Part shown: one piece after another, positions 7,588 to 17,990 of the stretch
Layout: each line of letters opens with the position of its first letter
How positions within the stretch are numbered: position 1 is the stretch's first letter
NCBI GenBank assembly: GCA_026390815.1
Contig: JAPLFH010000054.1
Coordinates: 81,344 to 145,343, forward strand
Direction: 5' to 3'
DNA: 64,000 nucleotides
From: Ignavibacteriales bacterium
GTDB taxonomy: Bacteria > Bacteroidota > Ignavibacteria > Ignavibacteriales > SURF-24
Made by a program: the position numbers and the translations under genes
The notes under the pieces: generated by a model
Told to the model about the DNA's origin: nothing
Database searches by the model: none
Seen by the model: only the letters and a program-made list of their open reading frames with translations

Positions 7588-8703
7588 ATGAATAAACATT
7601 TGTACTATATAAAACTGTTAGCAATCCCGGTATTATTTCTTTTCGGCGGCTGGGGAAAAGTTGCCCATCAAAAAATAAATTATAATGCAGCACAATATTT
7701 CCCCAAGGAAATGAACGGTTTTGAAAACTGGAAGGACTATCTTTCTGAGCACGCTTCCGATGCGGATAACAGAAAGGGAAGCGATCCTACAGAAGGCATT
7801 AAACATTATATAGACATCGATAGTTACTCCGAGTTTGTTACAAATGGATTTATATCTCAAAATTTAGATTCGATGGTTATGCTGCACGGGGCAGCTTATG
7901 TGAACGACCAGGGGATTTTACCATGGGCAACGATTACTACTTTCGATTCTTTGAAGAAATGTTTTAGCAGAAAGGATTGGAACAGAGCAAAATTTTTTGC
8001 GGCAGATCTTGGACATTATGTTGGTGACGGACATATGCCGCTTCATATTACAAAAAATTATAATCCGGGTGGATTGCATTCCAGGTATGAAAGCAATCTA
8101 ATGAGCCGGTATGCAGATCAAATAATTTTTAATACGGATTCTATCGGCTACGTTTCAAATACTTCCGATTTTATTTTTCATTATATCTATTCAAATTATT
8201 CATATGTCGATTCAGTAATTCAGTCGGATATTAATTCAAAAAGTACTGCCGGAAACACAAACAGCGATTTGTATTATTCAACCTTGTGGAGTCAAACAAA
8301 AAACTTTACAAGCGATCTATTAAACCATGCAGCTAAAAATTTAGCTGTGTTAATATATTCCGCTTGGGTAGAAGCCGGCAAACCACAAATTGTTACGCAG
8401 GTAAAGGATGAAAGAGGATCTTCAAATTTCCGGCTATTTCAAAATTATCCGAATCCTTTTAATCCATCAACAGAAATTGGTTTTCAACTTGCTTCGTTTA
8501 GTACTGTAACTTTAAAAATATTTAATGTTCTTGGAACCGAAGTTGCAACATTGGTAAATGAAGATAAACCAGCAGGTAATTATGAAGTTGTGTTTAATAC
8601 CAGTAGGAGTGAGGTTACTTCGCACCTAACAAGTGGAATTTATTTTTATAAGCTTACTGCAGGAAGTTACTCAACAACTAAAAAGATGATGGTGATGAAA
8701 TAA
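7588..8703 (+). CDS. Secreted zinc-dependent phospholipase C/S1-P1-type hydrolase with T9SS tail
   Basis: A 371-residue protein of the zinc-dependent phospholipase C / S1-P1 nuclease fold. The tri-zinc site is readable: W22 just after the signal peptide (FGGWGKVAHQK, with H27), D60-region aspartates (SEHASDADNRKG), H73 and D76 (IKHYIDID), then H143, D147, H149 and H153 in DLGHYVGDGHMPLHITKNYN. Cleavage before GWGK would place a Trp near the mature N-terminus, as this family requires. Residues about 283-371 are a T9SS sorting domain (FQNYPNPFNPSTEIGFQL), so the enzyme is exported to the surface. Phosphodiester hydrolysis of lipids or nucleic acids is inferred; the sequence does not show which. 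Confidence 0.85.
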   Translation: MNKHLYYIKLLAIPVLFLFGGWGKVAHQKINYNAAQYFPKEMNGFENWKDYLSEHASDADNRKGSDPTEGIKHYIDIDSYSEFVTNGFISQNLDSMVMLHGAAYVNDQGILPWATITTFDSLKKCFSRKDWNRAKFFAADLGHYVGDGHMPLHITKNYNPGGLHSRYESNLMSRYADQIIFNTDSIGYVSNTSDFIFHYIYSNYSYVDSVIQSDINSKSTAGNTNSDLYYSTLWSQTKNFTSDLLNHAAKNLAVLIYSAWVEAGKPQIVTQVKDERGSSNFRLFQNYPNPFNPSTEIGFQLASFSTVTLKIFNVLGTEVATLVNEDKPAGNYEVVFNTSRSEVTSHLTSGIYFYKLTAGSYSTTKKMMVMK

Positions 8704-8929
8704 AAAAAGGTAATACTGACTTGAATCTTCCCCAGTTTAAATAAGAAGAGATTAAAAATAAATTTGGATCCGAACTAAGTTCAATCACGCCGTAATTAAT
8801 CTTTATCCATTATTTACTTAAAAGCCACTAAATCATTCCTTTTCCATACCACATATCTTTTTCAATAAAAAGTTACTATTTGCCAATTTGCTTATTCCAC
8901 CTTTTAGTATTACTTTTACAATGTAATTC

Positions 8930-8951
8930 CGCCCCGTTGAGGGCGTTTTTT
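8930..8951 (+). promoter_or_regulatory. Terminator-like leader hairpin directly before rimP
   Basis: CGCCC (8930-8934) and GGGCG (8941-8945) form a GC-rich stem followed immediately by six Ts, ending 5 nt before the rimP ATG. The 3' arm contains GAGGG, the only Shine-Dalgarno-like sequence available. The hairpin could therefore act as an attenuator, sequester the ribosome site, or simply be the terminator of an upstream transcript. The upstream 200 bases (8704-8929) hold no gene; TACAAT at 8917-8922 is a possible -10 element. Confidence 0.5.
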
Positions 8952-8956
8952 GTTAT

Positions 8957-9409
8957 ATGAATATCTTACAGAAAAAAATATCAGATCTTGCCTTACAAGT
9001 AACAGAAGGTTTAGGTTTTCTACTTATAGAAGTTGTCTACAAAGGCGACGAAAGGAATCGAATTATTCAGATTTTTATTGATAGTGAAACCGGTGTATCC
9101 GCAGACGATTGTGCAGCAGTAAGCTTTCAATTAGCAAAGATTTTGGAAGAACAAGATTTAATTCCATATAAATATCGGTTAGAAGTTTCTTCGCCTGGTA
9201 CCGAGCGACCATTAAAATTCCTGAAACAATTTCCCAAACACTTGAACAGAAAATTTGAGGTAATTTACCACGCTGAAGAAGAAATGAATAAAATAGAAGG
9301 TAAGCTTATTCAAATAGATGGCGAAGATCTTTACTTCAGCCAAAACAAAAATGAATTAATGATTAACTTTAATAAAATTAAGTCAGCAAAAGTAATAATT
9401 AGCTTTTGA
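8957..9409 (+). CDS. rimP: Ribosome maturation factor RimP
   Basis: A 150-residue RimP, required for late 30S subunit assembly. The N-terminal alpha/beta domain is seen in LALQVTEGLGFLLIEVVYKG and IQIFIDSETGVSADDCAAVS. The family signature YRLEVSSPGTERPLK follows, then the C-terminal SH3-like beta barrel. The length is typical. It is the first gene of the rimP-nusA-infB cluster conserved across bacteria, with nusA starting 18 nt later. Confidence 0.96.
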   Translation: MNILQKKISDLALQVTEGLGFLLIEVVYKGDERNRIIQIFIDSETGVSADDCAAVSFQLAKILEEQDLIPYKYRLEVSSPGTERPLKFLKQFPKHLNRKFEVIYHAEEEMNKIEGKLIQIDGEDLYFSQNKNELMINFNKIKSAKVIISF

Positions 9410-9427
9410 AGTTGGAGGAAAAAATAA

Positions 9428-10675
9428 ATGAATAGTGAGATAGTTGAATCCTTCTCCCAGATGGTTAGAGAAAAGAATATCGATAAGGATGTTCTTGGAG
9501 GAATAATCGAGGAAATATTCGGAATACTTGTTAAGAAAAAATATGGACTCGAAGCAGTATATGATGTAGTTGTTAATATGGATAAGGGTGATATAGAAAT
9601 ATTTCTTGAAAAACAAATTGTTGAAAATGTAGTTGATCCAAATATTGAAATTAGTTTAGAGGAAGTAGAAAAACGCGGCAATGATGATGGATTAGAAGTC
9701 GGCGAAGTTTTTGTTGAAAAATTAGATTTAAGTTCCTTTGGCAGAAGATTGATAAATCTTGCTCGTCAGAGTTTAAACCAGAAAATCCGTGAACTTGAAA
9801 AAGATATTATTTATAATGAATATATTGAAATGCTTAACGAGATAGTTGTTGGCGATATTTACCAGGTTAGAAAGAATGACATTCTTGTTAACCATAATAA
9901 GAATGAATTGCTACTTCCGCGCCACGAACAAATCCCGAGAGAAAAATATCGCAAAGGAGAGACTGTTAGAGCAATTGTAAAAGAAGTTAAAAAAACGCCG
10001 AATGGTCCGGTAATTATCGTTTCCCGCGCTGATAATTTATTCCTGCAAAGATTGTTTGAAATTGAAATACCAGAAATTTATGATGGCGTAATTGAGATAA
10101 AAGGAATTGCAAGAGAACCAGGTGAAAGAGCAAAGGTTGCAGTCGAATCTTCCGATGGAAGAATTGATGCTGTTGGAGCATGCGTTGGAATGAAAGGTGT
10201 TCGTATCCATGCAATAGTAAGAGAACTGAACAATGAAAATATTGACGTTGTTAATTTTTCTGATGACATAGAAGTATATATTCAAAGGGCATTATCACCT
10301 GCTAAACTAAAAGCAATTTCTGTTGATGAAGACACAAGAAAAGCAACAGTGGTAGCTGATAGCGATCAGGTTTCATTAGTTGTTGGAAGAAACGGAGTAA
10401 ATATTCGACTCGCAATGAAACTTACTGGTTATGAAATTGAAGTTATTAGAGAAGAAAAATCGTATGAAGAATATGAAGAAGACATTGAATTGGTAGATCT
10501 GAAAGAAGAACTTGGTAACGAAGTTTATGAAATTCTAATCAACCACCGGTTCGATACGGCATTGGAAGTATTAACTGCAAAACCAGAAAAGTTAAAAGAA
10601 ATTTCTGAACTTAGTGAAGAGAAAATTGCCGAAATAATTGAAATACTTAAAAATCAATTTGAAGAAGAAGAGTAA
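9428..10675 (+). CDS. nusA: Transcription termination/antitermination factor NusA
   Basis: A 415-residue NusA that binds RNA polymerase and nascent RNA and modulates pausing, termination and antitermination. The order is the N-terminal polymerase-binding domain (about 1-125), an S1 domain (about 130-200, GDIYQVRKNDILVNHNK), then two KH domains (VGACVGMKGVRIHAIVREL; SLVVGRNGVNIRLAMKLTGYEI). A short C-terminal helical extension (EVLTAKPEKLKEISELSEEKI) resembles a single helix-hairpin-helix repeat, as in other non-proteobacterial NusA proteins. GGAGG precedes the start. Confidence 0.97.
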   Translation: MNSEIVESFSQMVREKNIDKDVLGGIIEEIFGILVKKKYGLEAVYDVVVNMDKGDIEIFLEKQIVENVVDPNIEISLEEVEKRGNDDGLEVGEVFVEKLDLSSFGRRLINLARQSLNQKIRELEKDIIYNEYIEMLNEIVVGDIYQVRKNDILVNHNKNELLLPRHEQIPREKYRKGETVRAIVKEVKKTPNGPVIIVSRADNLFLQRLFEIEIPEIYDGVIEIKGIAREPGERAKVAVESSDGRIDAVGACVGMKGVRIHAIVRELNNENIDVVNFSDDIEVYIQRALSPAKLKAISVDEDTRKATVVADSDQVSLVVGRNGVNIRLAMKLTGYEIEVIREEKSYEEYEEDIELVDLKEELGNEVYEILINHRFDTALEVLTAKPEKLKEISELSEEKIAEIIEILKNQFEEEE

Positions 10676-10748
10676 ATAATTGCGGATTGCTAATTGAGGT
10701 TAACGGAATTAAATAATTCTGTTATCCGAAATCTAAAATAGGAAAAAT

Positions 10749-13463
10749 ATGTCCGAAGAAGCCAAGACAAAGAAAGTTAGAATTTACAAATATGCATCTG
10801 AGTATAATCTATCAGCAGATTCGTTGTTAGAATTCCTCCAGAAGAAAGGACACGATGTAAAATCGCATATGTCCGCTCTATCGGATGATATGATTGCGGA
10901 TATTACTGCTCATTTCAAAAAGGATATTGAAAAGGCGGAAAAACATTACCGTAAGATTTCGGAATTTCAAAAAAAGAGAGCGGAGAAATCGGAGCAGCCC
11001 AGCAAGGAAGAACCAGTAAAAGTAGAAGTAAAAACTGTTGTTGAGGAAATTCCTAAAGTTGAAGAAATTCCTCCGGTTGAGGAAATTGTTGTAAAAGAAA
11101 CTCATGTTGAAGAAATAGTTCACCAGGTTGAAATTGTAGCCGAAGTTGAAGAGAAGGAAAAAGATAGAAAAGAAATTGAAGAGACTCCTGTAGTTTTAGA
11201 AAAGCCAACCGAAGAAACTGACAATCCCACGGAACAGACTGAAATTCTGAGTTATCAGACGGATATGGAAAAGGAAATTAAGCAGCGTAGAGGCTTAACT
11301 ATTGTTGGTAAGATGGATCTTGATAAAGGTAAGAAAAAACCTGTGGTTTCTCCGGATAGAACAAAATTATCCAAAGGTGAAGAAACTGTACGCGAAGGTG
11401 TTCCCGCAAAAGATTTAAAAGTTAAAACTGCTGCTGAAGAATCCGAACTGGATCAATCTAAAAAGAAAAAGAAAAAACCAAAAGCAAAGAAAAAACTAAA
11501 AGTAGAAACAACTGAAGAAGTAGTTGCAGTCCCAAAGAAAAAGAAATTTAAGCGCATTGAAGTTGATGGCAGGGAAGTGGATGAAGCAATTAAAAGAACG
11601 CTTTCCAGTTTTGATGATTCGGTTGTGGCAGAACGTGCAAGCATAAGAAAAAGAAAGAAAAAGGAAAAAGCAGAAATTCAGGAAAGAAAACTTGAAGAAC
11701 AGCTTGCAGACGAAAAGAAATTAAAAGTTACTGAGTTTATTGCTGTTAGCGAAATTGCAAACCTGATGAATGTTCCTGTATCCGATGTTATTTCTAAATG
11801 TATCGGATTGGGCATTATGGTTTCTATCAACCAGCGACTTGATGTTGATACAATAACTCTGGTTGCAGATGAATTTGGTTTTGAAGTTGAGTTTCAGGAT
11901 GAGTATTCATCAGAAGAGTTGGCTGATACACCGGATACCATTGCATCCTTGAAACCACGTCCACCGGTAGTTACAATTATGGGGCACGTTGATCATGGCA
12001 AAACATCATTGCTTGATCGGATAAGATCTACTAACGTTGTTTCCGGTGAAGCGGGTGGAATAACACAACACATTGGTGCTTACCAGGTAAACGTACAGGG
12101 AAAGTTCATTACATTTTTAGATACACCGGGACACGAAGCTTTTACTGCAATGCGCGCCCGTGGTGCAAAAGTAACAGATATTGTTGTTCTTGTTGTTGCT
12201 GCGGATGATGCTGTAATGCCACAAACTGTGGAAGCTATAAATCATGCTCAGGCTGCAAACGTTCCAATTATTATTGCGATAAACAAAATAGATAAACCAG
12301 GCGCTAACCCGGATAAAATTAAACAGCAGCTTGGCGATAGAAATATTCTGGTAGAAGAATGGGGTGGAAGATATCAATGTATAGAAATATCTGCTAAAGC
12401 TGGTAAAAACATTGAAGAACTATTAGAAAGAATTTTGCTTGAAGCAGAAGTGCTTGAACTAAAAGCTAATCCAGATAGAAAAGCCCGCGGAACTGTTGTA
12501 GAAAGCCAGCTTGATAAAGGACGTGGAATTACCGGAACAATCCTGGTACAAAAAGGCACGCTGGAAATTGGTGATCCATTTGTTGCGGGTGTAAATCATG
12601 GACGTGTTAGAGCTATGTTTGATGAAAGAAATAATAAAGTGATGAAAGCAAGTCCATCAGCGCCGGTTATGGTGCTTGGCTTTGAAGGAGCGCCTCAGGC
12701 AGGTGATACTTTCGTAGTTGTAGAATCCGAAAGAGCTGCACGTGAAATAAGCATTAAACGTCAGCAGTTAAAACGTGAACAGGATCAAAGACAAGTTCAC
12801 CATATTACACTTGATGAAATTGCACATCAGATTAGCATTGGCGGAGTTAAAGAACTTCCACTTATTGTTAAAGGTGATGTGGATGGATCTGTAGAAGCAC
12901 TTTCCGATTCTTTGATGAAATTATCGAATGAAGAAGTTATAATTCGTGTTATTCATACAGGAGTAGGACAAATTTCTGAAGGTGATGTTCTATTAGCTTC
13001 CGCATCTGGAGCAATTATAATTGGTTTCCATGTTCGTCCAAATTTAAATGCCCGTAAACTTGCTGAAGCCGAGAAAGTTGATATCCGGCTTTACAACGTA
13101 ATTTATGATGCAATCAACGAAGTGAAATCTGCTCTTGAAGGATTACTCTCACCGGTTATTTCAGAAGAAATTACTGCAACCGTTGAAATTAGAGAAACAT
13201 TTAAAGTGCCTAAAGCAGGAACAATTGCAGGCTGTTATGTTCAGGAAGGTAAGATACAAAGATCTAATAAAGTAAGATTGATTCGCCAGGGAATTGTAAC
13301 CTGGGAAGGTGAGCTCGATTCCTTAAGAAGATTTAAAGACGATGTTAAAGAAGTTGATGCTGGCTATGAGTGCGGCTTAAACCTGCACAACTTTAACGAT
13401 ATAAAAGTTGGGGACATAGTTGAAGCATATAAATTTATTGAAACTAAAAAGAAATTAGAGTAA
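10749..13463 (+). CDS. infB: Translation initiation factor IF-2
   Basis: A 904-residue IF-2, the GTPase that places initiator tRNA on the ribosome. An IF2_N module is at about 7-60. A long charged Lys/Glu-rich linker (about 65-325) follows and then a second IF2_N module ([21 protein letters not shown]). The GTPase domain has G1 [10 protein letters not shown] near residue 411, G3 DTPGHEAF near 457 and G4 NKID near 511. Domains II-IV with the fMet-tRNA-binding C2 region end the protein. The long linker is normal for this phylum. The stop and the rbfA start overlap by one base (TAATG). Confidence 0.98.
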   Translation: MSEEAKTKKVRIYKYASEYNLSADSLLEFLQKKGHDVKSHMSALSDDMIADITAHFKKDIEKAEKHYRKISEFQKKRAEKSEQPSKEEPVKVEVKTVVEEIPKVEEIPPVEEIVVKETHVEEIVHQVEIVAEVEEKEKDRKEIEETPVVLEKPTEETDNPTEQTEILSYQTDMEKEIKQRRGLTIVGKMDLDKGKKKPVVSPDRTKLSKGEETVREGVPAKDLKVKTAAEESELDQSKKKKKKPKAKKKLKVETTEEVVAVPKKKKFKRIEVDGREVDEAIKRTLSSFDDSVVAERASIRKRKKKEKAEIQERKLEEQLADEKKLKVTEFIAVSEIANLMNVPVSDVISKCIGLGIMVSINQRLDVDTITLVADEFGFEVEFQDEYSSEELADTPDTIASLKPRPPVVTIMGHVDHGKTSLLDRIRSTNVVSGEAGGITQHIGAYQVNVQGKFITFLDTPGHEAFTAMRARGAKVTDIVVLVVAADDAVMPQTVEAINHAQAANVPIIIAINKIDKPGANPDKIKQQLGDRNILVEEWGGRYQCIEISAKAGKNIEELLERILLEAEVLELKANPDRKARGTVVESQLDKGRGITGTILVQKGTLEIGDPFVAGVNHGRVRAMFDERNNKVMKASPSAPVMVLGFEGAPQAGDTFVVVESERAAREISIKRQQLKREQDQRQVHHITLDEIAHQISIGGVKELPLIVKGDVDGSVEALSDSLMKLSNEEVIIRVIHTGVGQISEGDVLLASASGAIIIGFHVRPNLNARKLAEAEKVDIRLYNVIYDAINEVKSALEGLLSPVISEEITATVEIRETFKVPKAGTIAGCYVQEGKIQRSNKVRLIRQGIVTWEGELDSLRRFKDDVKEVDAGYECGLNLHNFNDIKVGDIVEAYKFIETKKKLE

Positions 13464-13819
13464 TGTCATTCAGAATAGAAAAAGTATCTAAGTTGATAAA
13501 AGAAGAGATTAGTATAATCTTTCTTTATAAACTGAAAGATCCTGCATTTGGACTTATTACAATTACAGATGTAAAAGTTAGTCCGGATTTACGGGTTGCA
13601 AAAATTTATTTTTCGGTTTTTAATAAAGAAAAAAGAAATTTTGTACTGGAAAAAGTAAACGAAGCAAAAGCATTAATTAGAACAGAATTAGCCCAAAGAG
13701 TTAAGCTGCGCTTTGTTCCTGATATTGATTTCTTTATTGATGATACAATTGATTACGTCGAAAAGATGGAAGGAATTTTTAAAAAGATTCATGAGAATGA
13801 TAAACAAAACAACGACTGA
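13463..13819 (+). CDS. rbfA: Ribosome-binding factor A
   Basis: A 118-residue RbfA, a KH-like protein assisting 16S rRNA 5'-end processing and 30S maturation. Recognisable parts are the start RIEKVSKLIKEEISIIF, the ITDVKVSPDLRVAKIYFSV strand region and the ending PDIDFFIDDTIDYVEKMEGIF. It overlaps infB by one base and truB by 23 bases, consistent with translational coupling through the operon. Confidence 0.96.
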   Translation: MSFRIEKVSKLIKEEISIIFLYKLKDPAFGLITITDVKVSPDLRVAKIYFSVFNKEKRNFVLEKVNEAKALIRTELAQRVKLRFVPDIDFFIDDTIDYVEKMEGIFKKIHENDKQNND

Positions 13820-14528
13820 TCTTACTGAAGTTGATTTTGAACAAGGCGAAGTTGTTCTTATTGATAAAATGATTAATAGACCATCGTTTCATATTATATA
13901 TAAAATCAGGAAAACTATTGGTGTAAAAAAAGTTGGTCATGCCGGTACGCTTGATCCTAATGCAACTGGTTTACTTATTGTTTGCACTGGCAAAAAAACT
14001 AAAGAAATAGAATCGTTTCAGAATCTTGAAAAAACATATACCGGAACAATTACACTTGGTTCGGCAACAAAGTCGATGGATTCCGAATCTGAAGTGATAG
14101 AACAAAAAAGTACTGATGGTATAAGTGAAGAGGATATTTATAAAGCAAGAGATTTATTTCTTGGAAAGATAAACCAAACTCCACCGATGTACTCGGCTAT
14201 TAAGCATAAAGGAAAAGCACTTTACAAATATGCAAGAAAAGGAATTGAAGTTTACAGGGCATCCAGGGAAATAAATGTTTATAAATTTGAAATTACCCAA
14301 ATCGATTTGCCCAATATTTATTTTGAGATTAATTGTTCAAAAGGAACTTACATTAGAGTATTAGCGAATGATTTAGGACAAGTGCTTGGCTGTGGCGCTT
14401 ATTTAAGCAGTTTAAATAGAACTCGAATTGGTGAATATAATGTTAAAGATGCTCTTACAATTGACGAGTTTATTAATTTATTTAAGAAAAATATTTCAAT
14501 AGCACCAGTTATGCAGATTAACAATTGA
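13797..14528 (+). CDS. truB: tRNA pseudouridine(55) synthase TruB
   Basis: A TruB of about 243 residues that makes pseudouridine-55 in the tRNA T-loop. The catalytic motif KVGHAGTLDPNATGLLIV is present with the nucleophilic Asp, followed by KTYTGTITLGSATKSMDSES and the RNA-contacting YSAIKHKGKALYKYAR. The C-terminus (KGTYIRVLANDLGQVLGCGAYLSSLNRTRIG) is intact; no PUA domain follows. The frame opens at 13713, but the start is placed at 13797 (or 13791) because the upstream part overlaps rbfA and does not resemble TruB. The overlap with rbfA is then 23 nt. Confidence 0.94.
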   Translation: MINKTTTDLTEVDFEQGEVVLIDKMINRPSFHIIYKIRKTIGVKKVGHAGTLDPNATGLLIVCTGKKTKEIESFQNLEKTYTGTITLGSATKSMDSESEVIEQKSTDGISEEDIYKARDLFLGKINQTPPMYSAIKHKGKALYKYARKGIEVYRASREINVYKFEITQIDLPNIYFEINCSKGTYIRVLANDLGQVLGCGAYLSSLNRTRIGEYNVKDALTIDEFINLFKKNISIAPVMQINN

Positions 14529-14568
14529 TTTTATTCGTTAAGGTACAAAGACCGTAAAGAAAACATAA

Positions 14569-15507
14569 ATGAAAATCTTTCAAGATATATTGCAGGTTAG
14601 TAAAAAGAAAAATACTGTTCTAACAATCGGAACATTTGATGGCTTCCATTTAGGTCATCAAAAAATAATGGAGCAGGTTATTATTGATACTAACGGAAGA
14701 GGTGGCAGAAGTCTTGTAATTACTTTCGAACCTCATCCAAGAAATGTAATTTCTAAAGATTATAATCTTAAACTGTTGACTTCAACAGAAGAAAAAATTT
14801 CTTTAATAAAAAAAGCAGGCATTGAAAATATTCTTATTATAAAATTCTCTGAAGAATTTTCGAAGTTAACAGCGGAAGAATTTATTAGAGATTATATCGT
14901 TGCAAAAATTGGAGCGAGTGAATTAGTAATCGGTCACGATCATCGTTTGGGAAGGGACAGAATTGGCGATGAGAGCAAACTTAAAGAGTTGGGTAAACAA
15001 TTTTCTTTTGATGTTGCTCCGGTAAATGCTGTAAAAATTAATGGAGAAATTGTAAGCAGTACAATAATCAGGGCTGCCTTGCTTGAGGGTAATATTGATA
15101 AAGCAAATGCTTTTCTTGGAAGAAGTTATTCTTTTTCCGGGAAAGTTGTTACGGGTGCTATGCGAGGACGAGAACTTGGTTTCCCAACAGCAAACATTGA
15201 ATTAGATGAAAATCAAAAACTTGTTCCGGCTAATGGGATTTATATTGTGGAATTTTTTGTTAACTCAAAAAAACATTTTGGATTGATGAACATTGGAACA
15301 CGCCCAACTTTTGAAGATTCATTAAAAGTTGTTATTGAAGTTTACCTTTATGATTTCAATAATGATATTTATGGAAAAAATGTATCGGTAAATATAATTC
15401 ACCGTATGCGCGAAGAATTGAAATATCCAGCAAAAGAAGAATTAATTGCGCAAATGGAAATTGACAAAATTAAAGGATTAGAAATAATAAAAAGATTAAC
15501 TAACTAA
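14569..15507 (+). CDS. ribF: Bifunctional riboflavin kinase/FAD synthetase
   Basis: A 312-residue RibF converting riboflavin to FMN and then FAD. The N-terminal nucleotidyltransferase domain shows TIGTFDGFHLGHQKIM, FEPHPRNV, and VIGHDHRLGRDRIGD. The C-terminal riboflavin-kinase barrel shows GAMRGRELGFPTANIEL with the PTAN motif, then LMNIGTRPTF and EVYLYDFNNDIYGK. The length is typical. Its position between truB and rpsO is common in many bacteria. Confidence 0.96.
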   Translation: MKIFQDILQVSKKKNTVLTIGTFDGFHLGHQKIMEQVIIDTNGRGGRSLVITFEPHPRNVISKDYNLKLLTSTEEKISLIKKAGIENILIIKFSEEFSKLTAEEFIRDYIVAKIGASELVIGHDHRLGRDRIGDESKLKELGKQFSFDVAPVNAVKINGEIVSSTIIRAALLEGNIDKANAFLGRSYSFSGKVVTGAMRGRELGFPTANIELDENQKLVPANGIYIVEFFVNSKKHFGLMNIGTRPTFEDSLKVVIEVYLYDFNNDIYGKNVSVNIIHRMREELKYPAKEELIAQMEIDKIKGLEIIKRLTN

Positions 15508-15559
15508 TTAACCCCGGTTAAATCTGGAGTTACATCGTACAATAAAAAGGAGCAAAACA

Positions 15560-15829
15560 ATGCCTATTACATTTGAAGAAAAACATGAACTTATCAGGAA
15601 ATATGGTAAGAACGAAAAAGACAGCGGAACCGCCGAGGTTCAAATTGCAATTCTTACAAAAAGAATTAACGATTTGACAGGACATTTTGCTGTACACAAA
15701 AAGGATCATCATTCAAGACGTGGATTGATGATGCTGGTTGGTAAAAGAAGAAGAATGCTCGATTACCTTGCAGATAAGGATATTGAGCGATACAGAAATA
15801 TTATAAAAGAATTAAACATAAGGAAGTAG
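15560..15829 (+). CDS. rpsO: 30S ribosomal protein S15
   Basis: An 89-residue S15 with the conserved [26 protein letters not shown] region and [29 protein letters not shown] that binds the 16S rRNA central domain. A strong ribosome site (AAAAGGAG) lies upstream. pnp begins 7 nt downstream, the widespread rpsO-pnp arrangement. In other bacteria S15 and PNPase each control their own mRNA, but I see no defined regulatory fold here. Confidence 0.97.
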   Translation: MPITFEEKHELIRKYGKNEKDSGTAEVQIAILTKRINDLTGHFAVHKKDHHSRRGLMMLVGKRRRMLDYLADKDIERYRNIIKELNIRK

Positions 15830-15836
15830 AACGTAA

Positions 15837-17951
15837 ATGGTATATACAAAAGAAGTTGAAATTGGCGGTAAGATTATTTCTATTGAAACCGGCAGATATG
15901 CTAAGCAAGCGGATGGTGCTGTTATGGTTCGCCTTGGCGATACGATGGTTTTTGTTAGCGCCGTTGCCTCGGATGAAGTAAAAGAGGATCAGGATTTTTT
16001 CCCTTTATCTGTTGAATACAGAGAAAAATCTTTCGCAGCCGGAAAAATTCCAGGTGGATTTTTCAAACGTGAAGGAAAGCCTTCTGAAAAAGAAGTTTTA
16101 AGTGCAAGATTAATTGATAGACCACTTCGCCCATTATTTAATAACAATTTTAAGAATGAAACTCAGGTTATTGCTTTCGTTTATTCATTCGATGGTGAAA
16201 ATGAATCTGATATTCTTGGTGCAATCGGTGCATCAACGGCACTTACAATTTCAAGAATTCCTCTGCTAGAGCCAATTGGTGAAGTTAGAGTTGGAAGAAT
16301 AAATAATCAGATAATTATAAATCCAACTTTGGCAGAAATTGCAATAAGTGATTATGAACTTATTGTTGCTGGTACAGCCGATTCTATTATGATGGTTGAA
16401 GGCGAAGGTAACGAAATTGGTGAAGTTGAACTTCTGGATGCTCTAAAAGTTGCGCACGAGGAAATTAAAAAACTGGTTCAAGTTCAGATTGAACTCAGAG
16501 AGTTATGCGGCAAACCTAAGATGGAAGTTGCGGTAAAAACTGTTGATGAAAATCTTGTTACTGATGTTAAAGCCCTTGCACATGATAAATATGCGGAAAC
16601 AGTTTCAACAATTCTTGCAAAAGAAGAACGCTCGGCTAAGAATAAAGAAATAAACACTTTTGTACTTGAATCACTGAAAGAAAAATATCCCGATCAGGAA
16701 AAAGAAATTAAGCAACTGCTGCACGATACTGAAAAAGAATTAATGCGCAAAAGAATCCTTGATGAAGGCTTGCGTCTTGATGGAAGAAACACTACACAAA
16801 TCCGTAATATTTCTATTGAGCTTGGTGTGCTACCTCGTACTCACGGATCAGCTTTGTTTACGAGAGGAGAAACACAAAGTTTAACAACACTTACGCTTGG
16901 TACTAAGAATGATGAACAGAAAATAGATGGTCTGCAGGAAGAGTACACTAAAAGATTTCTGCTGCACTATAATTTTCCTCCTTTTTCTGTTGGTGAAGTT
17001 GGAAGAATTTCCAATGTTGGAAGGAGAGAAGTTGGCCACGGAAATCTTGCTGAACGGGCAATTAAAAAGTTAATGCCCGATGAATTAAAATTTCCCTATA
17101 CAGTACGCTTGAATTCAGACATACTTGAATCAAATGGTTCCTCTTCTATGGCAACAGTGTGTGCAGGTTCATTGGCTTTAATGGATGGTGGAGTTCCACT
17201 TAAAAAACAAGTTGCTGGTATTGCAATGGGATTAGTAAAGGAAGAGAATAAATTTTCAGTACTTTCAGATATTCTTGGTAATGAAGATCATCTTGGCGAT
17301 ATGGACTTTAAAGTTGCCGGAACCACAGATGGAATAACTGCCATCCAAATGGATATTAAGATTCAGGGAATCTCTTTTGAAATTATGGAAAAAGCTCTGG
17401 CTCAGGCAAAGGAAGGAAGATTTCACATCCTTTCCATTATGAACGAAGCTATTCTAAAACCAAAGGAAACAATTTCTAAGTATGCTCCAAGTTTGATAAC
17501 AATTCAGATTCAAACTGATCAGATCGGATTGCTGATTGGACCAGGTGGAAAGACAGTTCAGGGACTTCAGAAGCTTTATGGTGTTGATATCAATATACAG
17601 GAAGACGGAACTGTAAGCATTGCAGCAGCGGATAGCGAAGCTGCACGTAAATGTAAAGATTACATCAAACTTCTTACTGCTACTCCAGAAATTGGTGAAG
17701 TTTATGAAGGAAGAGTTATTAAAATTATGGAGTTCGGTGCGTTTGTGGAATTTATGCCGGGCAAAGAAGGATTGCTTCACATTTCGCAAATAGATAATAA
17801 AAAGATTGCTAAAGTAACTGATGTTATGAAAGAAGGAGATACTTTTAAAGTTAAATTGTTGAAAGTTGAAAACGGAAAATACAGTTTAAGTAAAAAAGCT
17901 TTATTGGCTCCTGAAAAACCAATTAGAACAGAAGAACCAAAACAAGGTTAG
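15837..17951 (+). CDS. pnp: Polyribonucleotide nucleotidyltransferase (PNPase)
   Basis: A 704-residue PNPase, the phosphorolytic 3'-5' exoribonuclease. The first RNase PH domain includes YREKSFAAGKIPGGFFKREG. A helical linker is at about 230-310. The second catalytic PH domain includes RTHGSALFTRGETQSLTT and GDMDFKVAGTTDGITAIQMD. The KH domain has LLIGPGGKTVQGLQ and the C-terminal S1 domain has VYEGRVIKIMEFGAFVEF and GLLHISQ. All domains are present at normal length. Confidence 0.98.
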   Translation: MVYTKEVEIGGKIISIETGRYAKQADGAVMVRLGDTMVFVSAVASDEVKEDQDFFPLSVEYREKSFAAGKIPGGFFKREGKPSEKEVLSARLIDRPLRPLFNNNFKNETQVIAFVYSFDGENESDILGAIGASTALTISRIPLLEPIGEVRVGRINNQIIINPTLAEIAISDYELIVAGTADSIMMVEGEGNEIGEVELLDALKVAHEEIKKLVQVQIELRELCGKPKMEVAVKTVDENLVTDVKALAHDKYAETVSTILAKEERSAKNKEINTFVLESLKEKYPDQEKEIKQLLHDTEKELMRKRILDEGLRLDGRNTTQIRNISIELGVLPRTHGSALFTRGETQSLTTLTLGTKNDEQKIDGLQEEYTKRFLLHYNFPPFSVGEVGRISNVGRREVGHGNLAERAIKKLMPDELKFPYTVRLNSDILESNGSSSMATVCAGSLALMDGGVPLKKQVAGIAMGLVKEENKFSVLSDILGNEDHLGDMDFKVAGTTDGITAIQMDIKIQGISFEIMEKALAQAKEGRFHILSIMNEAILKPKETISKYAPSLITIQIQTDQIGLLIGPGGKTVQGLQKLYGVDINIQEDGTVSIAAADSEAARKCKDYIKLLTATPEIGEVYEGRVIKIMEFGAFVEFMPGKEGLLHISQIDNKKIAKVTDVMKEGDTFKVKLLKVENGKYSLSKKALLAPEKPIRTEEPKQG

Positions 17952-17990
17952 TTCTTAAAATATTTTTTTTGAATAGTACTTTTTGACCAT

